From Candidatus Trichofilum aggregatum (GTDB lineage Bacteria > Chloroflexota > Anaerolineae > Promineifilales > Promineifilaceae), in assembly GCA_016716885.1 (NCBI GenBank), contig JADJUV010000103.1, positions 1-49,604 of the forward strand: 49,604 bases of DNA, written 5' to 3'. A model generated the notes under the pieces. The model was not told where the DNA came from and searched no databases. It worked only from the letters and a program-made list of their open reading frames with translations. Positions 8,368 to 17,182 of this stretch are shown here, in pieces (position 1 is the first letter of the stretch; each line of letters begins with the position of its first letter). Both the position numbers and the translations under genes were made by a program.

Positions 8368-8948
8368 CGCACATCTTCCTCCCGGTAGCCACCTGTGCGC
8401 AAAGAATGTTCCAGCTTGGCCAGCCCTAAATTGATGCGGGTTTTAACTGTGCCCAATGGGGTGTTGGTTTGAGCGGCGATTTCTCGCTGGCTCAGGCCAC
8501 CAAAGAAGGCTAGTTCCAGGCATTGACGTTGTTCATCGGGAATGTCGCCCAGGGCCAGATGGATTTTTTGCTGGTCTAAACGACGGTTGACATTTTGTTC
8601 GACCGGAAAAGAAAGGGAGCGGGCTTGTGGTTCGACGGTTAAGGGGGTGAGTTCTTCGGTTTGCGGCCGCGCTTTTTCCCGCCGCAACGCATCCAGACAT
8701 TTATTCCGGGCAATCCGGTACAGCCAGGCCGCTACCACCCCATCCCCTTTAAAATCCTCGGCTTTGTGCCACACTTGCAAGAATGTATCCTGCAACAAAT
8801 CTTCGGCCAACGTCCGCTCACGAACAATGTGCATAATCAGGTTAAAGGTTTTTTGGGCAAACCGCTCGTGGAAACAGGCCAACGCCTCAGCATCTTGCTG
8901 AGTGATCCGGTGCAACAGTTCTTCATCGGAAAGTTGCGCGTCATTCAT
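8364..8948 (-). CDS. ECF RNA polymerase sigma factor (SigK/RpoE-like)
   Basis: A 194-residue group IV sigma factor. Region 2 reads AEDLLQDTFLQVWHKAEDF with the WLYRIARNKCLDALRR helix; region 4 reads IPDEQRQCLELAFFGGLSQREIA followed by TPLGTVKTRINLGL, the -35 recognition helix-turn-helix. It directs RNA polymerase to stress promoters when released from the coupled RskA protein, whose gene overlaps by 4 bases. A TACAAT hexamer about 40 bases before the start may be the -10 of its promoter, with no convincing -35. Length and motif order are normal. The target regulon cannot be read from here. Confidence 0.93.
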   Translation of the reverse strand: MNDAQLSDEELLHRITQQDAEALACFHERFAQKTFNLIMHIVRERTLAEDLLQDTFLQVWHKAEDFKGDGVVAAWLYRIARNKCLDALRREKARPQTEELTPLTVEPQARSLSFPVEQNVNRRLDQQKIHLALGDIPDEQRQCLELAFFGGLSQREIAAQTNTPLGTVKTRINLGLAKLEHSLRTGGYREEDVR

Positions 8949-9026
8949 AAACCGACTCCATACTCAAGGTGATTCATATGACCCAATTGTAGCACAGGAG
9001 TATAAGCCTTGAGATGGGGGAGAGTG

Positions 9027-9139
9027 ATAGAGTTGCAGGTTGCAGAGTTGCAGGGATGAGTTTAGTTGCAGGTTGAGGTTGGTGCCGGTTGACTCTGCCA
9101 CTTTGTGACTCTGCCACTTTGCGACTCTGCCACTTTGCC
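9027..9139. repeat. Two tandem word-repeat tracts
   Basis: First a run of TTGCAGG-type words (9030-9080). Then three copies of the 16-base unit GACTCTGCCACTTTG(T/C) at about 9090-9138. The CCACTTTG part recurs as an 8-base tandem at 27757-27800. Non-coding, between divergent genes. Confidence 0.75.
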
Positions 9140-9190
9140 CCCTCCCTCCTGACGCATCAATGGCACAAATGGATGTATTCCTGTGATAAG

Positions 9191-9225
9191 TTGAACCAGG
9201 CCGGTTTCTGATTGATAATAGCCTT
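9191..9225 (+). promoter_or_regulatory. Sigma70-type promoter giving a leaderless start
   Basis: TTGAAC (9191-9196), a 17-base spacer and GATAAT (9214-9219) stand directly before the ATG at 9226. Only 6 bases separate the -10 from the ATG, so transcription would start at the start codon. No Shine-Dalgarno site is present, which agrees. Confidence 0.6.
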
Positions 9226-11415
9226 ATGCCGGTTGAATTTTTCTATTTGTTATTGGCTTTGCTGGGGTTGGTCGCGATGGCCTGGGGGCTGGTGCGCCGC
9301 TGGGCACGTCGCGGCCGCGACGCTTCATCGCCCCCTGCCCCATCCAGCAACACCCGCCAGGCCAGACTAACCGCCTGGCTCCTTACCCCGGTCGCTTCGC
9401 CGCTCAAATTACCCCTGCCCCCTGAACATCCGCGGCCGCGGCCCGTCATCCCACCCACACCCACGAGCGTCACCCTGGCCCAATTGCGCCCCACCATCAC
9501 CATTTTGCTGGTCGGGGGGCTGTTGCTGACCGTGATGGCTCAAGTTACCTACACCGCTGTTTTCTTGGACTGGAAAAAGTGGCTGGTGGGACTGGTCGTG
9601 GTGGGAGTTGCCCTGTTTTTAGGCGGGGCACGGCTGACGATGCGGCCGCGGCCGCATCGCTACTTCCTCTCCCTCAGTTGGCGACTGAGCCATTTTTTTC
9701 ACCTGGCCGGGTGGCAAATCACCTTACTTAGCCTGGCCCCCCTGTTTGCCTGGTTGGCCCGGTTGGCCGCAGGCAGCAGCTTACAAGCCCTCAGCCCGGC
9801 GGTGGCCTTGCTGGCCTGGGCCTTGGCCGTAATTTGTTTGGTGGTGGGCAGTTATCGCTGGTGGCAGGCAGTACCCTTCACCGTCAGCCGGGGTGAGGTG
9901 CTGGGTTTGGTGGGATTGTTTCTGCTGGCCTTTTTGTTGCGCGTGACCTTCCTGAGCCAATACCCCAACACCCTATCCGGCGATGAAGGGTCGGCCGGAT
10001 TAACGGCAGCAGCCTTCCGCACAGGAGAGTTCAACAATGTGCTGGGGGTCGGTTGGTTTTCTTTCCCGTCGTTTTATTACTGGATACAAAGTTGGGGCAT
10101 TCATCTCTTGGGGCAGACGGTGGCGGGTTTACGGTTTACCTCGGCGGTGGCGGGTTCCCTGACGGTGGTGGCGGTTTATGGGCTGGGCCGGGCGCTATTT
10201 AACCGATGGGTGGGGCTGATCGCGGCCGCGATCCTGCTCGCTTCCCACTACCACATCCAGTTCAGCCGCATTGGCCTGAACAACATCTGGGATGGCCTGT
10301 TTTTGGCTCTGGCTTTAGCCGCCTTGTGGTACGGCTGGAAGACGGGCTGGCGCGGGGCCTTCATTGTGTGTGGCCTGGCGGTGGGGTTGGGTCAATATTT
10401 TTATGTCAGCCTGCGTATTTTGCCTCTGTTACTGTTGGTGTGGGCCGGGTTTGCCTTCCTTTTCCAGCGCTCCACCTTTCGCCGCCGCTGGCCTGATCTC
10501 ATTCTGACCGGCTTCATCGCCCTGATCGTCTTTTTGCCCCTTCTACTCTACTTTGCCAGCCACCCCATGGAGTTTAACGCGCCCCTGCAACGGGTGACTG
10601 TTTTCGGGGGCTGGCTGGAACTGGAGCAGATGCGTACCGGGTACTCGGCCAGCCAGGTCATTCTTGACCAGATGAAGAACACGGCTCTGGGTATTACCCA
10701 CGAGCCGCTACGCCATTGGTACAATCCGGGCACACCGTTGTTATTGGCGGGGCCAGCCGCGTTGTTTCTGCTGGGGGTTTTGTGGTCGGTGCTGGCCTTT
10801 GATTTGCGCTATTTGCTCCTGTGGTTGCCCTTGGTGGCCCACGTTTTATTGGGGGGATTCAGCCAGGATGCGCCAGCGTCGCAACGGTTTGTGTGGGTCG
10901 TGCCGGTGGTGGTTTTATTTGTGGCCCTGCCGCTGGCCCGCACGGTGGATTGGTTGCAACGGGCCTGGCCTAAACGGCAGAAATGGGTGGCGGGTTTCGC
11001 GGCCGCGTTCCTTCTCTGGCTCATGCTAACCGACCTGCACTACTATTTTTTCCAGGTATACCAAAGTGGTTATGTCCTCGGGGGCATCAACACCGAAGCC
11101 GCTACCGAAATTGCTGTCTATCTGCGCGAGCATCCCCAACAAGGGCAAGTGGTTTATTTCTATGGCTTGCCCCGCATGGGTTATTCTACCCACTCTACCA
11201 TTCCTTATCTGGCTCCTCATATGTACGGCATAGATATTATGGAGCCACTTCCCACCGCTCCCGGCATCAATAGTCAGGATAATCTCCTTTTTATCTTTCT
11301 GCCGGAAAGACTTGAGGAATTTACCCTGGTTCAGGCGGCCTTTCCCAATGGCACCTATCAGGAGTTTAATCGGGAAACGGGCGAACCGCTGTTTGCCGTG
11401 TATGATGTGCCGTGA
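9226..11415 (+). CDS. Polytopic glycosyltransferase, GT39/ArnT-like
   Basis: A 729-residue membrane protein with about a dozen hydrophobic segments. The signature is the first extracytoplasmic loop after residue 235: LSQYPNTLSGDEGSAGL, whose D-E pair is the catalytic acidic motif of dolichyl/undecaprenyl-phosphate-mannose transferases. Then come YYWIQSWGIHLLGQT and the family-typical GLRFTSAVAGSLTV. Such enzymes move a sugar from a lipid-linked donor to protein or lipid outside the membrane; donor and acceptor here are unknown. The N-terminal 230 residues are an extra membrane region with arginine-proline linkers, two of them encoded by overlapping GCGGCCGC sites. The start at 9226 fits the promoter immediately upstream. 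Confidence 0.8.
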   Translation: MPVEFFYLLLALLGLVAMAWGLVRRWARRGRDASSPPAPSSNTRQARLTAWLLTPVASPLKLPLPPEHPRPRPVIPPTPTSVTLAQLRPTITILLVGGLLLTVMAQVTYTAVFLDWKKWLVGLVVVGVALFLGGARLTMRPRPHRYFLSLSWRLSHFFHLAGWQITLLSLAPLFAWLARLAAGSSLQALSPAVALLAWALAVICLVVGSYRWWQAVPFTVSRGEVLGLVGLFLLAFLLRVTFLSQYPNTLSGDEGSAGLTAAAFRTGEFNNVLGVGWFSFPSFYYWIQSWGIHLLGQTVAGLRFTSAVAGSLTVVAVYGLGRALFNRWVGLIAAAILLASHYHIQFSRIGLNNIWDGLFLALALAALWYGWKTGWRGAFIVCGLAVGLGQYFYVSLRILPLLLLVWAGFAFLFQRSTFRRRWPDLILTGFIALIVFLPLLLYFASHPMEFNAPLQRVTVFGGWLELEQMRTGYSASQVILDQMKNTALGITHEPLRHWYNPGTPLLLAGPAALFLLGVLWSVLAFDLRYLLLWLPLVAHVLLGGFSQDAPASQRFVWVVPVVVLFVALPLARTVDWLQRAWPKRQKWVAGFAAAFLLWLMLTDLHYYFFQVYQSGYVLGGINTEAATEIAVYLREHPQQGQVVYFYGLPRMGYSTHSTIPYLAPHMYGIDIMEPLPTAPGINSQDNLLFIFLPERLEEFTLVQAAFPNGTYQEFNRETGEPLFAVYDVP
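9638..9659. repeat. 22-bp palindrome made from two overlapping GCGGCCGC sites
   Basis: CGATGCGGCCG and CGGCCGCATCG are exact reverse complements. Inside the glycosyltransferase gene it codes for the M-R-P-R-P-H linker. Confidence 0.85.
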
Positions 11416-11416
11416 G

Positions 11417-11456
11417 GGATTTGAGTTTCAGGTTTCAGGTTTCAGGTTTCAAGTTG
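11417..11456. repeat. Tandem heptamer tract (AGGTTTC)
   Basis: Four near-identical AGGTTTC units in the short gap before ubiX. The complementary word (GAAACTTGAAACTCG) appears at about 14605-14632 and 23900-23930. Confidence 0.7.
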
Positions 11457-11464
11457 AGGGGGTT

Positions 11465-12061
11465 ATGGCTAAAAAAAGGTTGATTGTAGGTATATCGGGG
11501 GCCAGTGGCATTATTTATGGCATTCGGTTGTTGGAGGTGCTGCGCCAGGTGGATGAGGTGGAGACGCACCTGGTGATGAGCCAGGCGGGGGCGCAGACGA
11601 TGGGGTTGGAGACGGATTACACGGTGGATGAAGTAGAGGCGCTGGCGGATGTGACGTATCGTTTTAGGGACATCGCGGCCGCGATCTCTTCTGGCTCCTT
11701 CAAGACCCACGGCATGGTGGTCATTCCCTGCTCCATCAAAACAATGGCCGGTATTGCCCACTCCTACAGCGACAACCTGCTTCTGCGGGCCGCTGATGTG
11801 GTGCTGAAAGATCGGCGGCGGCTGGTGCTGGTTCTGCGTGAAACCCCGTTGCACCTGGGCCACCTGCGCCTGATGACCCACATCACCGAGATGGGAGCCA
11901 TTTTGGCCCCGCCCATGCCCGCCTTCTATCACCGCCCTAAAACACTGGATGATCTCATCAACCAGACGGTGAACCGGGTACTGGATTTGCTGGACATTGA
12001 GTTACCGCAGGATTTGTTTACCCGCTGGCAAGGTGGGGGCAAGGTGAACCGTGACGGCTGA
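11465..12061 (+). CDS. ubiX: Flavin prenyltransferase, UbiX family
   Basis: A 198-residue protein with the UbiX opening KRLIVGISGASGIIYG, the VVIPCSIKTMAGIAHSYSDN block and the closing LHLGHLRLM and PPMPAFYHRP motifs. It prenylates reduced FMN with dimethylallyl phosphate to make the cofactor of UbiD-type decarboxylases; no ubiD lies in the window. The start at 11465 is preceded by a GAGGGGG ribosome site. A longer upstream frame runs into the glycosyltransferase gene and lacks similarity, so it is ignored. The stop overlaps the GTG of the next gene by 11 bases, implying co-expression. Length and motifs normal. Confidence 0.92.
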   Translation: MAKKRLIVGISGASGIIYGIRLLEVLRQVDEVETHLVMSQAGAQTMGLETDYTVDEVEALADVTYRFRDIAAAISSGSFKTHGMVVIPCSIKTMAGIAHSYSDNLLLRAADVVLKDRRRLVLVLRETPLHLGHLRLMTHITEMGAILAPPMPAFYHRPKTLDDLINQTVNRVLDLLDIELPQDLFTRWQGGGKVNRDG

Positions 12062-12506
12062 GGTTGAGGCGTTGGCTTATCTGGCGGCACATCACGTCTT
12101 AACGCTGGCAACGACGGGGCCAGAGGGGGTGTGGGCGGCGGCCGTTTTCTACGTCAATGAGGGGTTCGATCTGTTTTTCCTCTCGGCGGGGCACACCCGG
12201 CATGGGCAAAATCTGGCCCAGAACCCGGTTGCGGCCGCGACCATTCAAGAAGATTACCACGACTGGCCGGCCATCCGGGGCATCCAGCTAGAAGGGGATG
12301 TGACTTTGCTGGCAGGTGTAGAACGGGCACAAGCCCTGCGGCTCTACCAAACAAAATACCCCTTTGTCAGCCCGGACAACCCGGCCATCGGCCCGGCGTT
12401 GGCAAAAGTGAACTGGTACCGTCTGCGGCCGCGGCGTCTCTACTTCATTGACAACAGCCTCGGCCTCGGCCACCGGGATGAAGTACGAGTAAATAGTGAC
12501 CAGTGA
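12051..12506 (+). CDS. Pyridoxamine 5'-phosphate oxidase-fold protein
   Basis: A 151-residue protein of the split-barrel flavin-binding type: LAAHHVLTLATTGPEGVWAA at the start, FFLSAGHTRHGQNL and a PVAAATIQEDYHDW strand in the middle, and YRLRPRRLYFID at the end. Members use FMN, F420 or heme, and this one cannot be assigned to a substrate. It begins with GTG inside the end of ubiX, an overlap of 11 bases, so a link to flavin chemistry is plausible but unproven. The sequence between the stop and the next gene is occupied by a MITE-like element that starts 8 bases after the stop. Confidence 0.8.
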   Translation: MTAEVEALAYLAAHHVLTLATTGPEGVWAAAVFYVNEGFDLFFLSAGHTRHGQNLAQNPVAAATIQEDYHDWPAIRGIQLEGDVTLLAGVERAQALRLYQTKYPFVSPDNPAIGPALAKVNWYRLRPRRLYFIDNSLGLGHRDEVRVNSDQ

Positions 12507-12514
12507 CCAGTGGC

Positions 12515-12731
12515 TAGTACAGCTTTACAGAAGTCTTTGGTAAATTTAGTCTGAAGACCCATCCCCCTGCCCCCTTCCCGGCGGGGGCTCTTCAACGCAG
12601 TTTTCGGGGCGAATGCCCCGAAAAACCGCTCTCATTCCCCGCCCCTGGGGGGGGGGTGAGGGGTTTCCGGCGACAAACCGAGAGCGCGTCTTATCATAAA
12701 AACATAAGCTCACCTTTCGCAAAGATGTACT
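12515..12731. mobile_element. MITE-like element, copy B
   Basis: Starts TAGTACAGCTTTACAGAAG, ends TTTCGCAAAGATGTACT; the outer parts are imperfect inverted repeats. The interior has the shared GACCCATCCCCCTGCCCCC block, a long hairpin around GGGGCGAATGCCCC and a G-rich tract. About 217 bases, non-coding. Confidence 0.7.
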
Positions 12732-12810
12732 GATGACCAATGACCAGTATATTGCGTGGTGCTTAAGATAATTTCACACACCACGCACCACGAGCATCTT
12801 AGAGACACTT

Positions 12811-13797
12811 ATGGGCATCCTATCAGGCAAAAAGGTTCTTGTGACCGGGGCCACCGGCTTTATCGGTGGGTGGTTGGCCTAGCGGTTAGCCACGGAAGAA
12901 GGGGCCATCGTCACCGGAACCGGGCGCAATCTAGACAAAGTACCGTTTTTGTCTGAGGCGGGTGTTCAACTCCAGGCGGTTGATCTGCTCGACGAAACGG
13001 GCATGAATGGGTTGGTAGCGGGTCAGGATGTGGTTTTCCACGTGGCGGCCTGGTTGGGCAGTCATGGGCAGGCAGAAAAGGCTGAGGCGTTTAATGTGCA
13101 GGCGACGGAGATGCTGGTCAGGCTCGCGGCCGCGCACAAAGTCAGCCGCTTCGTGCATACCAGTTCCATCGCCGTGTACGGCCCGCCCACCCAGCCCGTC
13201 ATCCATGAAGACACCCCCTTTGCCAGCCAAAACGACCTCTATGGCCGCACCAAGGGGGCCGGGGAACAGAACGCCTTGAAGTTGGCCCACGAACTGGGTC
13301 TGGCGCTGACCGTCGTGCGCCCCGGCATGGTGTACGGCCCACGGGCCATCGGCTGGTCGGTGCGGATGCTGCAACTGGTGCAAAAGCGTGTCCCGGTTAT
13401 CTATGGGGGTGGCACCGGCCATGCTTACCCCATTTACATTGATAATTTGGTTGACGGCATGATCCTGGCGGCCACCCAGCCGGCGGCGGTGGGTCAGGCC
13501 TTCAACTTCTGTGATCCGCCGGTGACATTTAAGGAATGGTTTGGTTATTACGGTGAGATGTGCGGCCGCAAACCCGTCGCCATGCCCTTGTTTCTGGCCC
13601 GTTTGCTCGTGTTTTTCAACGACACCTTCCGCCTGGGTCTACCCCTCACCCGCGAACGGCTCACCTACTTTCTCATCCGCTCCGATTTCCCGGCCAGCAA
13701 AGCCCAAACCCTGCTCGGCTACCAACCCCGCGTGCCCATCACCGAAGGGATGCGCCACACCGAAGCCTGGCTACGGCAGGCAGGCTATCTGGATTGA
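12811..13797 (+). pseudogene. NAD-dependent epimerase/dehydratase with an in-frame TAG
   Basis: Extended SDR family. The first 23 codons give the Rossmann start KVLVTGATGFIGGWLA, then a TAG at 12880-12882, then RLATEEGAIVTGTGRN in the same frame. The rest carries HTSSIAVYGPP, the active-site YGRTKGAGE (Y-x3-K), RPGMVYGPR and a normal end. One base change (GAG to TAG) would explain the stop, either a real nonsense mutation or a base error; unlike the other broken genes it is not an indel. A restart at one of the inner GTG or ATG codons would lose the NAD loop, so the product would be inactive. The substrate is unknown; relatives include 3-beta-hydroxysteroid and sugar-nucleotide enzymes. Confidence 0.8.
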
Positions 13798-13854
13798 CGA
13801 TTTTAGATTTTAGATTGACGATTAAAAACTATTGCACATCTAAAATCGTCAATC
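13792..13854. terminator. Long inverted repeat spanning the epimerase stop
   Basis: GATTGACGATTTTAGAT (13792-13808) and its exact reverse complement (13838-13854) flank a 29-base loop that itself repeats the left arm's words. It contains the stop codon and ends 11 bases before the next ATG. It could act as a terminator or an RNA processing hairpin; it has no T tail. Confidence 0.6.
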
Positions 13855-13865
13855 ATCCAATCCCT

Positions 13866-14558
13866 ATGATCTGGTTTCTCGTTCTCGTCCTACTTGCGCT
13901 CATCCTTGGGCTGTTGTACTACCTGCTCATCGCTACCGAGGGGATTTTCCTGGGGCGGCGGGTGGTGGTCTGGTTATATGACCGGGTGGCCCGGCAATAT
14001 GATGGTATCAAACAGTTTGATGCGGATTATGAAGAGGCGTTTCTGGCGCGGCCGCTGCTGCGCCGTCTGGAGGACATACCGGCCCCGCATATCTTGGATG
14101 TCGCCACGGGGACGGGCCGGTTGCCAGCGTTATTGTTAGCCCAAGAGGCGTTTCGCGGCCGCGTCACCGCCCTGGATGCCTCAGCCCTCATGTTGGCTCA
14201 AGCCCAACTGAAACTCACGCCGTATGCGGGCCGGGTAACATTGATTCATCACCCGGCAACGCCACTCCCCTTTCCTGATGACTCTTTTGAGGCGGTGACC
14301 TGCCTGGAAGCGCTGGAGTTTTTGCCTTCGGATGCGGCCGCGTTACGAGAAATGGTGCGTGTACTCAAACCCGATGGTTTGCTCCTCACCAGCCGCCGCC
14401 GCGATTGGGAAGGCAAAGCGTTTCTGCACCGTTATCGCTCCCGCGACAACATGGCCGATCTGCTTCGTTCTTTAGGTTTGATTCAGGTAGAGATTACCTT
14501 GTGGCAGGTGGGGTATGATCAGGTTTGGGCGGTGAAGCCGGGGGGGGTGGGAGACTGA
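13866..14558 (+). CDS. Membrane-anchored class I SAM methyltransferase
   Basis: The start at 13866 gives MIWFLVLVLLALILGLLYYL, one strong membrane segment, followed by a soluble methyltransferase: ILDVATGTGRLPALL (motif I), VTALDASALML (motif II), PLPFPDDSFEAVTCLEALEF and VRVLKPDGLLLTSRR. Total 230 residues. The fold is of the UbiE/Methyltransf_11 type; the substrate is unknown, and a membrane anchor points to a lipid or envelope substrate. A longer frame opening further upstream overlaps the epimerase and is dismissed because it lacks family features. No clear ribosome site; a long hairpin ends 11 bases before the ATG. Confidence 0.83.
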   Translation: MIWFLVLVLLALILGLLYYLLIATEGIFLGRRVVVWLYDRVARQYDGIKQFDADYEEAFLARPLLRRLEDIPAPHILDVATGTGRLPALLLAQEAFRGRVTALDASALMLAQAQLKLTPYAGRVTLIHHPATPLPFPDDSFEAVTCLEALEFLPSDAAALREMVRVLKPDGLLLTSRRRDWEGKAFLHRYRSRDNMADLLRSLGLIQVEITLWQVGYDQVWAVKPGGVGD

Positions 14559-14635
14559 GGGACTGAGAGATTGAGAGACTAGGAGACTAATGGATTGTGC
14601 GGCCTGAAACTTGAAACTCGAAACTCAAAACTCCT
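14545..14635. repeat. Word-repeat tract (GAGACTGAG and GAAACTCG words)
   Basis: Runs of GACTGAGA-like words (14550-14590) and then GAAACT-like words (14604-14632) between the methyltransferase stop and the pucR end. The same two word families recur at 47134-47204 and 11417-11456. Confidence 0.65.
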
Positions 14636-14651
14636 CCCCCTAAACGCGACA

Positions 14652-14676
14652 AAGCGGATGGTGTTGCCATCCGCTT
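14652..14676 (-). terminator. Hairpin downstream of pucR
   Basis: AAGCGGATGG and CCATCCGCTT pair across a 5-base loop, about 135 bases past the pucR stop. Read leftwards the tail has only three T residues, so it is a weak intrinsic terminator at best. Confidence 0.45.
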
Positions 14677-14810
14677 CGCGCATCCCACTATTTCCCATTG
14701 AGCCGCGCACCTAAGCGCAAATCCTGAAAAGAAGTATAGGCCAGACCAGAGGTGCTATCTACTGTCAAGTTGACAGAAGATCAGCCCCGTTTGTTGTGAA
14801 AAATAAACAA

Positions 14811-16472
14811 TCAGCCCCCACTCTCCCCTTTATCGCGTAGCTGCCACAATTTAAGCGACAAATGTAACGCCAGCCGCATGTCTGACTGCTCCAGCGACTG
14901 TCGGGTTAATTCCTGAATGCGATCCAGGCGGTACAGCAAGGTATTGCGATGAATAAAAAGGGATTCGGCTGTCTGGCTGATGTTGCCATGATGGTTGAAA
15001 TAAGCGTCTATGGTTTGCACCAGGTTGCTATTGTGATTGCGATCATAATCGACCAGGGGGCCAATGATCTGCTGACAGAACTGCATCACCACGGATTGAC
15101 TTTCTAACTGCCCTAACAACCGGTAAATGCCGAGGCTGTTGTATTCCACCAACCGGTTCATGCGCAATTTTTTGCCTAACTGCATGGCTTGCAAGGCACG
15201 ATGATGGGCCGAAGGCCACTCCGCCAGGACTTCCATTGGCCCATACATGCCAGCAATTAAGTGAGCCGAAAGGTCAGGCATTTCGGCTTTCACTTGTTCG
15301 CGCAAACGGCGATCCAGTTCAAATGAGGCGGCTAGCTCCAGATCGTCCTTGCGTAAGGTTTGGAAGACACAAATGTGGGTTCCCCCGTAAATATGCACCA
15401 GCAACGGTTGGTCTTCGTTAGAAAGCCAGTTGAGGGTCGTTTCCAGGCGGCGCAGTGAGGGAGCGCTGGCGCCATCCCAGGCATAAACCAGGATGGCGTG
15501 GGGTTTGGCGGTGTTGTGATCCAGCCGGGTGGACAGCCGTTCGATTTCGCCGAGGGGCAGGGTTCCAGCTAACAACCCTTCCAGGAAGTTGCCGCGTAGG
15601 GCTTTCTTGGCTTCACTAATGGCTTTGGCCTTGGCCATTTCCAGAGCGCACGCGGCCGCGCCCTGTTCCACGCACACCGCATCCAACAAATCAATCTCCG
15701 AGGTGGGGCCAACAATAGAAAGATAACCCCTGGCCCGATCCCCAGAGATGATGGGTGTTACCAGCCGGGTGGCATCGGCAAAGGGGAGCGGCTGTTGCCA
15801 ATGGGTCTGGCGGGTTTTCGCGGCCGCTTTGCGGTTTTGCAGAACTTTGGGCAACGATTCCCGCTCTTGCAACCACGACTTCACCGCCGCCACATCCAGG
15901 GGGCTGTTGTGGGGTTCGCTCCAGGCCTGAAATTCGAGCCGCTTGTCTTGAATAACAACGATTTTACCCGTCAGCTTAGACATGACATCAGCCATGGCGG
16001 CCAATCCCTTGCCATCACGGGAGATTTCAGAGAGGTGGCGATACAACTGCATACCCCGATCATTCACCTGAACTCGCCGGTCAATGAGCAGGGCGGCAAT
16101 GCCCTGGTGAATGTCGCGCAGGGTAACTTTGCCGGGAACGATGAGCAGGGGCATATCGGTACGGCTGGCGGCTTCTTTCACCATGAGAGAAACATCTTGA
16201 AACAAAATGAGCGCGGCCGCGTTCAGTTTGGCTAATTTGTCCAGGCAGGCCGTCATCTCCTCATCCGACATTTCCCGCTGGGCCTCAAGCGACATCAGCA
16301 CAATATCATCCGCCCGGATGTGGGCACGGATGCGCCGCCAGTGGGTCATAATCGTAATCCAGTTAATAACCCGGCGAGTATGGGGTCCACTAGCAATAAC
16401 TTGTGTGTCGAGCGGCAGCACCAGCCGCAATACATCCCCTAAATTGATTTGTATCTTATCCCCCTCACTCAT
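14811..16472 (-). CDS. PucR-family transcriptional regulator
   Basis: A 553-residue regulator. The N-terminal purine-catabolism-type sensor region (about 1-150) is followed by a GAF/GGDEF-like middle. The C-terminus holds the diagnostic PucR helix-turn-helix, HHGNISQTAESLFIHRNTLL followed by YRLDRIQELT. Family members control nitrogen-compound use, often purines, allantoin or amino acids; no such catabolic genes are next to it, so its target is unknown. GAGAAGG 3-4 bases before the ATG is a good ribosome site. It stands alone, with a hairpin after it and a 700-bp non-coding stretch before it. Confidence 0.88.
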   Translation of the reverse strand: MSEGDKIQINLGDVLRLVLPLDTQVIASGPHTRRVINWITIMTHWRRIRAHIRADDIVLMSLEAQREMSDEEMTACLDKLAKLNAAALILFQDVSLMVKEAASRTDMPLLIVPGKVTLRDIHQGIAALLIDRRVQVNDRGMQLYRHLSEISRDGKGLAAMADVMSKLTGKIVVIQDKRLEFQAWSEPHNSPLDVAAVKSWLQERESLPKVLQNRKAAAKTRQTHWQQPLPFADATRLVTPIISGDRARGYLSIVGPTSEIDLLDAVCVEQGAAACALEMAKAKAISEAKKALRGNFLEGLLAGTLPLGEIERLSTRLDHNTAKPHAILVYAWDGASAPSLRRLETTLNWLSNEDQPLLVHIYGGTHICVFQTLRKDDLELAASFELDRRLREQVKAEMPDLSAHLIAGMYGPMEVLAEWPSAHHRALQAMQLGKKLRMNRLVEYNSLGIYRLLGQLESQSVVMQFCQQIIGPLVDYDRNHNSNLVQTIDAYFNHHGNISQTAESLFIHRNTLLYRLDRIQELTRQSLEQSDMRLALHLSLKLWQLRDKGESGG

Positions 16473-17182
16473 GTCCTTCTCTCCCTTATCGTATATCTAC
16501 TGGCTTTTAACGCTACGCAATAGGCTATGTTTGAACGTGTCACCAGATGATAATCTTTCATAATGGCATAACTTTAGCATAGACATAGGCGATACCCCAA
16601 ACAGCCGCCATTCTCCATTTAACGTCTCAGATAATGATGGAGACACGATTCATCTGAATACCGCCAGACTTTACAGGATTTCAGCAATTCTCAATTTGAA
16701 ACGATAGGTAGGGGTGGGGCAGGCGGGCAACCCTGTTGGTCAAGCAGGTCAAGTAGTTCCGCCTGCCTCACGAAACCGGGGCAGGCTGGAAGTCCATCGT
16801 TATAGAAAACTGGCCCACCTGCACAGGCTTTACGACCAGGATCAAGGCAAAGAGACTTGTCTGCCGGAGTCCAGGACGCATTTTAGTTACCAGCTATCAA
16901 GGCCGTTCCACCTGGCGGGCACTGCTCCCTGGCGACGCCCTTGTCCACGTGGACGAGACCGTCCACTTGGACGGCACTGTCCACTGGCGAGCACCTCGTC
17001 TACCACTTAATAAAAATGACCATGCTTTATAGATTTTATAGCAGAAGAAAGGCAATCGTTTGATGGATCGGGTCAATAATCATCAGTACGAGCACCTCGT
17101 CTACCTTTCTTTATAGAAAAGTGACCATGCTTTATAGGATTTATACCAGGATCAAGGCAAAGAGAGCTTGTGTGGGGATGGC
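16473..17182. other. 710-bp non-coding region with direct repeats
   Basis: No credible gene. It has three imperfect units of a TCCAC(G/T)TGGAC-type word at about 16940-16990, and two long direct repeats: GAGCACCTCGTCTACC...TGACCATGCTTTATAG at about 16989-17040 and again at 17091-17140, and CCAGGATCAAGGCAAAGAG at about 16837-16855 and 17147-17165. The second copy ends about 17 bases before the ccmA stop. The layout suggests duplication or recombination scars. Confidence 0.65.

Noticed and set aside
9243..11024. Antisense frames inside the glycosyltransferase gene
   Set aside because: They are rich in Arg and Pro as expected from the complement of a GC-rich gene and have no start signals.
16563..17010. 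A 98-residue open frame at 16714-17010 upstream of the ccmA end
   Set aside because: It runs through direct repeats and has no recognisable fold or start signal.
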